DNA of 29,611 nucleotides from a virus, in the IMG/VR virus record IMGVR_UViG_3300042528_000231, positions 1 to 29,611 of that record; one strand, 5' to 3'. The notes beneath the pieces were generated by a model. That model ran no database searches and was not told where the DNA came from. It saw only the letters and a program-made list of their open reading frames with translations. The position numbers and the translations under genes are program-made. Below are positions 20,832-27,356 of the stretch, piece after piece. Every line of letters begins with the position of its first letter. The first letter of the stretch is position 1.

Positions 20832-22237
20832 GCATACAAGCCGTACCTAATCAGCCCTTAGACTGGCAACTCCTTCCTCTTGCTGAGTCGGATTGCCCTG
20901 ACTGCCCTCCTGCCGACTATTGCAGCCCGATGCTATTCATCCAAGAGGATGATGGCTCAGGCAACAAGTATTACACTTCCGAGGAAATGAGCTATCAGAT
21001 AATAGTCCCGATAGACACGGCTTGCCCAAATGAGTTAAGTGGGATTGAAGAAAAGTCATCTGAAAATGCAACATGGTTTTTGAATGATGATGGTAGTGTT
21101 CGTGTAGACTTTGGGTATGATGGTTGTGATTCAGAGCCAGTGGCTGAGATAGCTTTTGATGCAATCCCCACTACCGAAGGATGCCCTCTTATTTTTGACT
21201 TCTGCTTAAATTGGGACACGGAGTGCGACCAATTCTTTACATATCCAATCTACATTCCTGTTGAAATATCTGGGGCTACAACTCCACTGACTCAAAAAAC
21301 AATAACAATAGCATCCCGACCCGACCCTGCCAGTGGCTATTGCGGAAACCTTGTTTTTGACAACATAACCGACACTACCATTTCGCTAAATATCAATGCG
21401 ACTAATATCACTCCGCTTGTAGACTGCGACCCAGACCCCGAAGTTCAAGACTGCTGTTGTACTTCATTGATTACATTCTACATTAGAACGGGTTGCGGAT
21501 TTAAGCCCAATGGTGCTTCACCTGTCGGAGAGGTTATTGATACTGATGCGGTTTTTAACCAAACCTATTACAGTGTTGATACATACGATGCTCAGAACTA
21601 TGTGATAAGCGGAGGGTTTCAAATAACTGAAATATGGGCAGTCCCAACAACAGGGCAACTATACTCGTGGAATGACTATCGAGCCAAGTGTATGAACATA
21701 TATCTTGGATTTGATAGCAACTGTTGTAGCGAAAATATTTGTGATGCGAGCTTCATATCCACCTGTATTAAACCGATAACTGACCCTTGCGGAACGGTAA
21801 AGGTTACATACTACCAAGATGTAACCTCTGACTCCGATTCACTTGGGTTTGGCTTCATCTACCCTGCCGCCAACACTCCTTCTTCTACATTCAAGCAATA
21901 TATGCGGTTTAAGGCCAATGTAAGGGATGCTAAGTATGATGGGGCAATGGTGTCGTATCAGGATTCTTTAGGGCGCAAAAGGGTTGTTTATGCCGAAAGG
22001 AGGAAGTCTCTAAGCCTGAACACCGACCTGCTCCCCGAATTTGTCCACGATGCCTTGAGTTTAGCTTGTAGGCACGACAATTTCTTCCTTGAAGATGAGT
22101 TGTTCGGAGTTAATGACAACTTCTTCACACGCTCTACGGACTATTCCCCGACTTATGTGCGTATGAGTAGGCTTGCGCCCGTTAAATTGGAGGTTGAGGC
22201 TAAAACTCAGGACCTAAAAAAGAATATGTGCATTTAG
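20828..22237 (+). CDS. Cys-rich tail protein, possible tail tip or fibre component
   Basis: 469 residues with 22 Cys, many in pairs or triplets (ESDCPDCPPADYC near the start, VQDCCCTSL near 210, SNCCSENICDASFISTC near 300). The rest is beta-rich and acidic, with Thr/Asp-rich strands typical of adhesin-like tail tips; the last 100 residues become mixed (RKRVVYAERRKSLSLNTDLL). It directly follows another tail gene with an ATGA overlap, so it is part of the tail module. Such Cys density in a cytoplasmically folded virion protein is unusual and suggests metal binding or disulphides formed after release. No signal peptide. Confidence 0.7.
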   Translation: MSIQAVPNQPLDWQLLPLAESDCPDCPPADYCSPMLFIQEDDGSGNKYYTSEEMSYQIIVPIDTACPNELSGIEEKSSENATWFLNDDGSVRVDFGYDGCDSEPVAEIAFDAIPTTEGCPLIFDFCLNWDTECDQFFTYPIYIPVEISGATTPLTQKTITIASRPDPASGYCGNLVFDNITDTTISLNINATNITPLVDCDPDPEVQDCCCTSLITFYIRTGCGFKPNGASPVGEVIDTDAVFNQTYYSVDTYDAQNYVISGGFQITEIWAVPTTGQLYSWNDYRAKCMNIYLGFDSNCCSENICDASFISTCIKPITDPCGTVKVTYYQDVTSDSDSLGFGFIYPAANTPSSTFKQYMRFKANVRDAKYDGAMVSYQDSLGRKRVVYAERRKSLSLNTDLLPEFVHDALSLACRHDNFFLEDELFGVNDNFFTRSTDYSPTYVRMSRLAPVKLEVEAKTQDLKKNMCI

Positions 22238-22245
22238 TATATTTG
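22238..22245 (+). promoter_or_regulatory. Candidate -7 box for the 22316 gene
   Basis: TATATTTG begins at the base after the preceding stop codon, 70 bases before ATG 22316. The leader has a small stem (TGGC with GCCA). A separate promoter and a following terminator suggest this small structural gene is expressed at a higher level on its own. Confidence 0.5.
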
Positions 22246-22315
22246 CACTGTTGTCGTGATGTTGTGGCGGGAACTTGCCATATAAAAGTTCATAGACCCT
22301 TTCAATTATAAAAAA

Positions 22316-22897
22316 ATGGCTTTTTGCTCAATAGGATGCTCCGAGTTGCCCCCACACGAAATTGTGGATTGCGGAGCTTATAAACTTGGCGGTATTTCCG
22401 CTGCTGCTATCGTCTTTTGCGATGCTGAACTTCCTGCGACTGCTGCGGATTGGAGTACCGATACTTGGTACGAAGATACCGTTACTGCCGAACAGCTATT
22501 CCGTATTGCTGGTATTAAGGGGACTGTTGCATCTCCTGCTGCCGTTGAAGTACCCAATCCGATTGCTTGTGGCCCTGAGAACATTCTCGTAGGCTTTAAC
22601 TGGACTTGCACTTGGCAGGATGCCAATGCTACGGGTTATAGTTCAACAGGTCCTTCTAATGGAAACACTCAGTTCTACTGCGACCTGAACACTCAGACCA
22701 CTTATTTGATTCTGTACTTGTGCGGAAGCGATGAAGTGATGGTGATTACAAATCCCACGAACTACCGTGCGGCTTTGATGGTTCCAGATAATGACCGTGC
22801 GTTGCAGATGTTTGAGGTAACGGCTTCTGCCTACATCCCCGTAGGAGATTGTATTCAGAAGTACCCTGCGCCTCCAACTTTCTTCTCCACTCTTTAA
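22316..22897 (+). CDS. Probable abundant structural (tail) protein
   Basis: 193 residues, beginning MAFCSIGCSELPPHEIVDCG: three Cys in the first 19 residues, echoing the N-terminus of the 14380 gene. The body is beta-rich, low in charge and Ala/Thr/Asn-rich, as in major virion proteins. It is monocistronic: a -7 box and 70-base leader upstream, and a strong terminator just after the stop, consistent with a protein made in quantity, such as a tail tube or head-tail decoration protein. I see no signature that fixes which. Confidence 0.65.
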   Translation: MAFCSIGCSELPPHEIVDCGAYKLGGISAAAIVFCDAELPATAADWSTDTWYEDTVTAEQLFRIAGIKGTVASPAAVEVPNPIACGPENILVGFNWTCTWQDANATGYSSTGPSNGNTQFYCDLNTQTTYLILYLCGSDEVMVITNPTNYRAALMVPDNDRALQMFEVTASAYIPVGDCIQKYPAPPTFFSTL

Positions 22898-22917
22898 TCT
22901 TAGAGTTTGGTAACATT

Positions 22918-22945
22918 AAGAGCTGCCTTATGGCGGCTCTTTTTG
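22918..22945 (+). terminator. Rho-independent terminator after the structural gene
   Basis: AAGAGCTGCC (22918-22927), loop TTAT, GGCGGCTCTT (22932-22941) with one T-G pair, then T. It separates the structural genes from the glycosyltransferase cassette. Confidence 0.88.
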
Positions 22946-22947
22946 TT

Positions 22948-22955
22948 TACTTTTG
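22948..22955 (+). promoter_or_regulatory. Candidate -7 box of the glycan-modification cassette
   Basis: TACTTTTG immediately after the terminator and five bases before ATG 22961, so a leaderless transcript is predicted, as for the terminase unit. No TTG at the -33 spacing. Confidence 0.5.
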
Positions 22956-22960
22956 TCCCT

Positions 22961-23899
22961 ATGAGTACAGCAATCGTTCTTATGGCCTTCGGTAAGAAGG
23001 AATACTATCAGATGGCCTATAATATGGCCTTATCTATCCGAAGGTTTAATAGCTACATCCCGATTCACCTCATCCACGATGATAAGTACAGCCTCCCTGA
23101 CCACAAGTCTTGGGTTTTCAGCATAAGAACCCCTATTGACGAAAGGGATTTATACCAAAATGGGGTGTTCAGTCCTGGTATGGCTAAGCTAAACATAGAC
23201 AGGTATTTAGTCCACAATGTGAACATATACCTCGATGTAGATGGAATTTGCCTTCGCCCATTAGACGAAATAATTAACAAGGCTAATGCCCTAAAAGAAT
23301 GTTTTTATGCTCAGAAGGCACAGGGATTTAGAGGTCAGGATGTTATTCCTATGGGCAACTATAAAAGGGATGGGAATGAGTTCCCTGAAATGCAGTGGGC
23401 AACCTTAGAAAAGATATGGGAATACCACGAAATAAGTGAAGATGCCCTTGTGCCAGCTATAAACTCCTCTTTCCTTGTTCTAAGAAAGGGAGATGACCTC
23501 AATAGATTTTATGAGCAGGCAAGAGAAAATGCTAGAAATGGCGTTCCTTTGAGCGAGTTGTCTATGCCCTGGGGGAATACATATCCCGATGAACTTGCCC
23601 TTAATGTAGCCTGTGGGCAGTTTGGCATAAACCCTGACTTTGGGGGGTATCCGATAATGTTTGCTCACCAGTCTGTGCCCAAAGAGGTGATATATGATGC
23701 TGAAAAAAATCACTGGTTTTTAGGGCTTTATGGAGGCAGGGGGTTCACCTCGGCTGCTATGTGGGAGTTTGCCGACAAAAAGTTAATGGATTACCACAGG
23801 CATATGGGGCTAACGCATGAGTACAAGTGGCATAAAATGTCGGTTGCTAAACACGCCAATAAATCAAGATTGTTAGCAGAAGGGAGGCCGCCAAGATAA
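22961..23899 (+). CDS. GT-A fold glycosyltransferase with DVD motif (cassette gene 1)
   Basis: 312 residues from ATG 22961; an upstream open extension to 22907 runs across a terminator and is rejected. The N-terminus (STAIVLMAFGKKEYYQMAYN) is a nucleotide-sugar binding strand-helix, and NIYLDVDGICLRPLDEI has the DxD metal motif at 92-94. PAINSSFLVLRKG and the later GGRGFTSAAMWEFA are consistent with acceptor-side motifs. The layout resembles GT8-type or related nucleotide-diphosphosugar transferases, but I cannot name the family. It starts a run of six genes with short gaps and overlaps. Confidence 0.78.
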   Translation: MSTAIVLMAFGKKEYYQMAYNMALSIRRFNSYIPIHLIHDDKYSLPDHKSWVFSIRTPIDERDLYQNGVFSPGMAKLNIDRYLVHNVNIYLDVDGICLRPLDEIINKANALKECFYAQKAQGFRGQDVIPMGNYKRDGNEFPEMQWATLEKIWEYHEISEDALVPAINSSFLVLRKGDDLNRFYEQARENARNGVPLSELSMPWGNTYPDELALNVACGQFGINPDFGGYPIMFAHQSVPKEVIYDAEKNHWFLGLYGGRGFTSAAMWEFADKKLMDYHRHMGLTHEYKWHKMSVAKHANKSRLLAEGRPPR

Positions 23900-23901
23900 C
23901 T

Positions 23902-24540
23902 ATGATTTCATTTATTACAAGCTGTAAGGGAAGGCTTCACCACTTAAAGCAGTGTCTGCCAACATGGACTTCTCAAAATGGATTTGAGATAGAGGTTGTC
24001 GTTGTTGATTATGACGACCCTGACAATTCGTTTGACTATGTTCTTAACTTAGGAAACCCGATGGTTAGGGCTGTTAAAGCCCATGATGAAAGCGGGTTCT
24101 TTAATCTTAGCAAGGCTAGAAATATTGGCGCATTAAACGCAGATGACAGGGCTGATATATTTTTTTTCATAGATGCTGATGCTATGCTTACTAATAACAA
24201 CTTCTTAAAAAACCATATTGGGGATGTGTTAGTTGGTGGCAGTTTTTTGAATGGCTGGGGGTATGGAGATGGGACAGGATGCTGTTTAATATGGAAAGAG
24301 CTATTTACGAGAGCAAAAGGGTATAATGAAAATGTTGATGGATGGGGCTTTGAGGACATTGATTTTTACTATCGGGTAGAACGAATGGGATTTCATCAAA
24401 AGCCTTTTATCTGCTGCATTGAAACTATAAAACATTCTGATGACGATAGGGTAGCTTATTACCAAAACAAAGATTTGCAGTACACTAATCTTCAAAACAT
24501 TGACAGAACAAAAAGAAATTTTATTAGTCGCATTGAATAA
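23902..24540 (+). CDS. GT2/GT27-like glycosyltransferase with GWGFEDID motif (cassette gene 2)
   Basis: 212 residues, two bases after gene 1. GT-A architecture: strand MISFITSCKGRLHHLKQCLP, then NLSKARNIGALNADDRADIF, DAD metal motif at 91-93 (FFIDADAML), and the acceptor-side catalytic motif GWGFEDIDFYYR (147-158) that is characteristic of polypeptide-GalNAc and beta-1,4-galactosyl transferase-type domains (GT27/GT7 C-terminal). It therefore probably adds a hexose or N-acetylhexosamine. The C-terminus overlaps the start of the next gene. Short for a full two-domain enzyme, but complete for the catalytic fold. Confidence 0.85.
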   Translation: MISFITSCKGRLHHLKQCLPTWTSQNGFEIEVVVVDYDDPDNSFDYVLNLGNPMVRAVKAHDESGFFNLSKARNIGALNADDRADIFFFIDADAMLTNNNFLKNHIGDVLVGGSFLNGWGYGDGTGCCLIWKELFTRAKGYNENVDGWGFEDIDFYYRVERMGFHQKPFICCIETIKHSDDDRVAYYQNKDLQYTNLQNIDRTKRNFISRIE

Positions 24541-25396
24541 GCCAACTAAAATACGGGTGATAACCAACTGGACAGATAGTTTCTCTATCCACGACAGGAT
24601 TATTGACCAATTTATGACGGCAAAACACTTCAAGGACAATGTAGAGTTCGTTGTTGATGACTCTTACGAATGGCTTGTGGTTTTTAATTCAAAGGGGAAC
24701 TTCGATATTAAAGTGCCCAAAGAAAGGGTTATTGGCTTTATTCAAGAGCCTCCTGACCACAACTTCTTTGATAGGAATATCGGCTCATATTGTTCGGTTG
24801 TTTACACCTGTGCAGAGCCTTATGCATACGGCATAGAGGGCAATCTTGTGGGCTTCCCGATGGGGATGTTCTATCACCTCAATGGAGAGCTTGAGGAGTT
24901 TATGACCGCCCCAAAAAAGGCAGCGCGGATAAGCATGATAACCTCCAACATATCGGGTGGCTTTTACGAATACCGCATACGCTTAGCTCGTGAGCTTGCC
25001 CAAACGGGATGGTGTTCGGTGTATGGCAGGGGGTTAAACTTCAAGGGCGTTAAGGGGGAGTTATCCAACAAGGCTACGGGGCTTTTGCCGTTTCAATTTT
25101 CGGTCTGCATTGAGAACGGCATTTGGGATGATTACATATCGGACAAGATTATAGATGCAGTTCTATGCTCCTGCGTACCTATTTATGTAGGGGCGAGGAA
25201 TATTAAACAGCACGTTCCGTTTGCGATTAGTTTAGAAAACTTTAGGAATCCTAAGTATGCCGTAAAGGAGATAGAGCATATCTTGCAGTCCACTAACTAT
25301 GATGACTTCATTCAGCCGATAAAAGCCTGGAAAAAGAAGTATATGAGTAAACATAATATATACGAGAAAATAAAGGAAACAATACTAAACAACTGA
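24533..25396 (+). CDS. GT10-like fucosyltransferase (cassette gene 3)
   Basis: 287 residues if started at TTG 24533, just before the first strand KIRVITNWTDSF; TTG 24500 would add 11 residues, and no ATG fits. The C-terminal block FQFSVCIENGIWDDYISDKI then DAVLCSCVPIYVGA matches the GDP-fucose binding alpha1 motif of GT10 alpha-1,3/1,4-fucosyltransferases (pattern FxxxxENxxxxDYxTEKxxxAxxxxxVPIYxG). Here the conserved Thr-Glu-Lys is Ser-Asp-Lys. RVIGFIQEPP is a typical upstream GT10-like segment. It should transfer fucose or a related 6-deoxysugar, if the host makes GDP-fucose. Overlaps gene 2 by eight bases. Confidence 0.83.
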   Translation: MNKPTKIRVITNWTDSFSIHDRIIDQFMTAKHFKDNVEFVVDDSYEWLVVFNSKGNFDIKVPKERVIGFIQEPPDHNFFDRNIGSYCSVVYTCAEPYAYGIEGNLVGFPMGMFYHLNGELEEFMTAPKKAARISMITSNISGGFYEYRIRLARELAQTGWCSVYGRGLNFKGVKGELSNKATGLLPFQFSVCIENGIWDDYISDKIIDAVLCSCVPIYVGARNIKQHVPFAISLENFRNPKYAVKEIEHILQSTNYDDFIQPIKAWKKKYMSKHNIYEKIKETILNN

Positions 25397-25399
25397 TTT

Positions 25400-25918
25400 A
25401 TGCACCAGCAACAGGTAGATTTCATAAACGTGGTAAAGGCAGCCTTCCCCGAAATGTTTAAGGGTAAGACAGTTATTGACGTGGGAAGCCAGGATATAAA
25501 TGGCAGTAATTTGCAGTTTTTTGAGGACTGCGAATATCTTGGGATGGATATTGGTGAGGGGAAAAATGTAGATGTTGTAGCATACATTCACGAGTGGATT
25601 GAAAAAACCAAAAAAAGGTTTGATGTGGTTATCTCTGGGGAAATGCTAGAACACGATAAGTATTGGGAACAGAGCATTAAGGCTATGTATAAAGCTTGTA
25701 AGCCAGGGGGACTTATTGTAATTACCTGCGCTGCACCTGGCCGCCCTGAGCATGGCACAAAAAAATCAGAAGGATGGAACTCTCCATTTACAACCGACTA
25801 TTATAGAAATATTTCTAAGGAAGATTTAGAGTCTGCGTTAGAAGGGCTGCCGTTTGAAAGGTGTGAGGCATCTCATCAGGGCTGGGACTTATACTTTTGG
25901 GGAGTTAAGGCCAAGTGA
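25400..25918 (+). CDS. SAM-dependent methyltransferase (cassette gene 4)
   Basis: 172 residues, class I Rossmann fold: motif I KTVIDVGSQDINGS (24-36), acidic residue at the end of strand 2 (YLGMDIGEG, Asp50), motif FDVVISGEMLEHDKYW (74-89) and CKPGGLIVITCAAPGRPEHG (100-119). It resembles Methyltransf_11-type small-molecule enzymes, not DNA methyltransferases, since no NPPY-type motif exists. Placed among glycosyltransferases, it probably methylates a sugar or the glycosylated acceptor. Its stop TGA overlaps the next gene's ATG (TGATG). Confidence 0.87.
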   Translation: MHQQQVDFINVVKAAFPEMFKGKTVIDVGSQDINGSNLQFFEDCEYLGMDIGEGKNVDVVAYIHEWIEKTKKRFDVVISGEMLEHDKYWEQSIKAMYKACKPGGLIVITCAAPGRPEHGTKKSEGWNSPFTTDYYRNISKEDLESALEGLPFERCEASHQGWDLYFWGVKAK

Positions 25919-26670
25919 TGTATATTGGCATAACCACCTTCAAGGAAAGGTTTGAATCCCATTTCATTCCTCTTATGAAAGATTTGAGTGGGTTTAATGT
26001 GATAGTTGCCGTAAATGCGTCTAGCAAAACGGGGTTAGACAATGAATATCGCAGGAAGATGCTTTCCTTTTTGTCTGAACACGACAATGTAAGCCCAATT
26101 TTCTATCAAGAGATGAGGGGATTGGCAAAAATGTGGAATGACCTTGTAGTACATTGCCCAACCTCTCATATCCTTCTATTAAATGATGATGTTCGTATAA
26201 GCAATCCAACGATTCTTATGGACTCTTTATATCAAGTGTCCATAACTAAGTCTAATTTTTTTACTATTAACGGCTCTTTCTCTCATTTCGTTATTGCCAA
26301 ACACACCCTTGCAGAGCTAAACTGGTTTGATGAAAGGTTTTTGGGATTTGGTGAAGAAGATGGGGATATAATTTATAGGCATATAGAGACATACGGATTC
26401 TTCCCGCTATCAATAACATCTTCGCACATACATAATTTAAGCAGCGATGTTAGAGATGAGGGAGTTAAGCCTGGTATAGCTAAATACAGTCTTTTTAATA
26501 GGTGTTTTGCTGGGTTTTATGAGTGCGATATACCTAACCTGCCAAAAAAATATGCTCCCAATGAAGATGGAATATCGGGGATGTTTAGCTCTAAAATGAA
26601 AATACAAATAAATAGTCCAATTCAATATCCACACGAAACATTTTTCAATGAGTTCAAAAAACACCTATGA
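25918..26670 (+). CDS. GT-A glycosyltransferase (cassette gene 5)
   Basis: 250 residues from ATG 25918 (a GTG three bases earlier is less likely). The N-terminal strand MYIGITTFKERFESHFIPLM, metal motif HILLLNDDVRIS (Asp90, Asp91) and FDERFLGFGEEDGDIIYR (137-154) form the GT2-like catalytic set; the last is the acceptor-side EED motif equivalent to that in gene 2. The C-terminal 70 residues (LFNRCFAGFYECDIPNLPKK) are an extra piece of unknown role. Overlaps its neighbours by one and four bases, so it is translationally coupled on both sides. Confidence 0.83.
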   Translation: MYIGITTFKERFESHFIPLMKDLSGFNVIVAVNASSKTGLDNEYRRKMLSFLSEHDNVSPIFYQEMRGLAKMWNDLVVHCPTSHILLLNDDVRISNPTILMDSLYQVSITKSNFFTINGSFSHFVIAKHTLAELNWFDERFLGFGEEDGDIIYRHIETYGFFPLSITSSHIHNLSSDVRDEGVKPGIAKYSLFNRCFAGFYECDIPNLPKKYAPNEDGISGMFSSKMKIQINSPIQYPHETFFNEFKKHL

Positions 26671-27281
26671 AGCAACCTATTGAGTACATTAAAGAGTGCT
26701 TAGAGTCCGTTGAGGAAAGTCTGATAATCGAAATAAACGCAAGGGATGGCTCGGTTACGAGGAAGCTTGCCGAGATACCTGGTTCAGAGGTTCATGCCTT
26801 CGAGCCGTTGGCAGAAGGCACAATACCGAACCTACCCACCAATGTTCAGATGAACTATTGTGCTGTTACGGATAAGGATTCGAGGATGACGATGTGGAGG
26901 CCGACAAAGGGTGAGCGTTATGCCTACAACACTACGACAACTTATGAGGGCTCTATGCCTCCGAGTGTTACATACAGGCATATGGTTGAAGTGCCTACCC
27001 GAAGTCTTGACAGCTATCTTCTGCATAAGCAGTTCACCTACATTGACCTATTGTGGATTGATTGGTACAATGCGGAGCTGACCTTGCTCAAAAACATCCT
27101 GCCTCATACGTCTAATACCAGCTTAATCTTTGTTCGTTGGGGAAATCTGATAGATTTAAATGGGAAGCCTGTTTGCAGGAGGATACTTGATTTGTTGGGC
27201 GATGATTGGAATATATTAGGACTGTGGGATGCTGACATACTGCTCTATAACTGCCGTTTTGTTACTCCAAAGGAAAGTTAA
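26667..27281 (+). CDS. FkbM-like methyltransferase, divergent (cassette gene 6)
   Basis: 204 residues. The FkbM-type motif I is recognisable as SLIIEINARDGSVTRKLAEI with Glu22 and Asp27, followed by SEVHAFEPLAEG (the FEP motif at 45-47), NYCAVTDKDSRMTMW (conserved Ala-x-x-Asp segment), VEVPTRSLDSYL and FTYIDLLWIDWYNAELTLLK. The last is normally L-K-I-D-V-E/Q-G-x-E in the family; here it is WIDWYNAE, so the catalytic surroundings are changed. FkbM enzymes O-methylate sugars or small molecules; this one may have lost activity or changed its substrate. Last gene of the cassette, with a -7 box downstream. Confidence 0.78.
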   Translation: MKQPIEYIKECLESVEESLIIEINARDGSVTRKLAEIPGSEVHAFEPLAEGTIPNLPTNVQMNYCAVTDKDSRMTMWRPTKGERYAYNTTTTYEGSMPPSVTYRHMVEVPTRSLDSYLLHKQFTYIDLLWIDWYNAELTLLKNILPHTSNTSLIFVRWGNLIDLNGKPVCRRILDLLGDDWNILGLWDADILLYNCRFVTPKES

Positions 27282-27290
27282 GGAAAGTAT

Positions 27291-27298
27291 TACCTTTG
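27291..27298 (+). promoter_or_regulatory. Candidate -7 box for the portal unit
   Basis: TACCTTTG, identical to the -7 box of P1, 19 bases before ATG 27318 of a minigene and 54 before the portal gene. No TTG at the standard -33 spacing. The leader includes AACCTTATTACT before the ATG, like the leaders of early genes. Confidence 0.5.
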
Positions 27299-27317
27299 TA
27301 CGATAAACCTTATTACT

Positions 27318-27356
27318 ATGTGCAAGTGTAGAGGAAGAAGAGGGGGGAGTAAATGA
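27318..27356 (+). CDS. Possible 12-residue leader peptide upstream of the portal gene
   Basis: MCKCRGRRGGSK, stop TGA overlapping the portal ATG (ATGA). It has two Cys and four Arg/Lys, and the start codon context (TTATTACTATG) is like that of real genes here. It may couple translation to the portal gene or be a true micropeptide. Too short to classify. Confidence 0.35.
   Translation: MCKCRGRRGGSK

Noticed and set aside
22907-22960. Upstream extension of the first cassette glycosyltransferase to 22907
   Set aside because: The extension would translate across a strong terminator hairpin and the -7 box; ATG 22961 begins the proper first strand.
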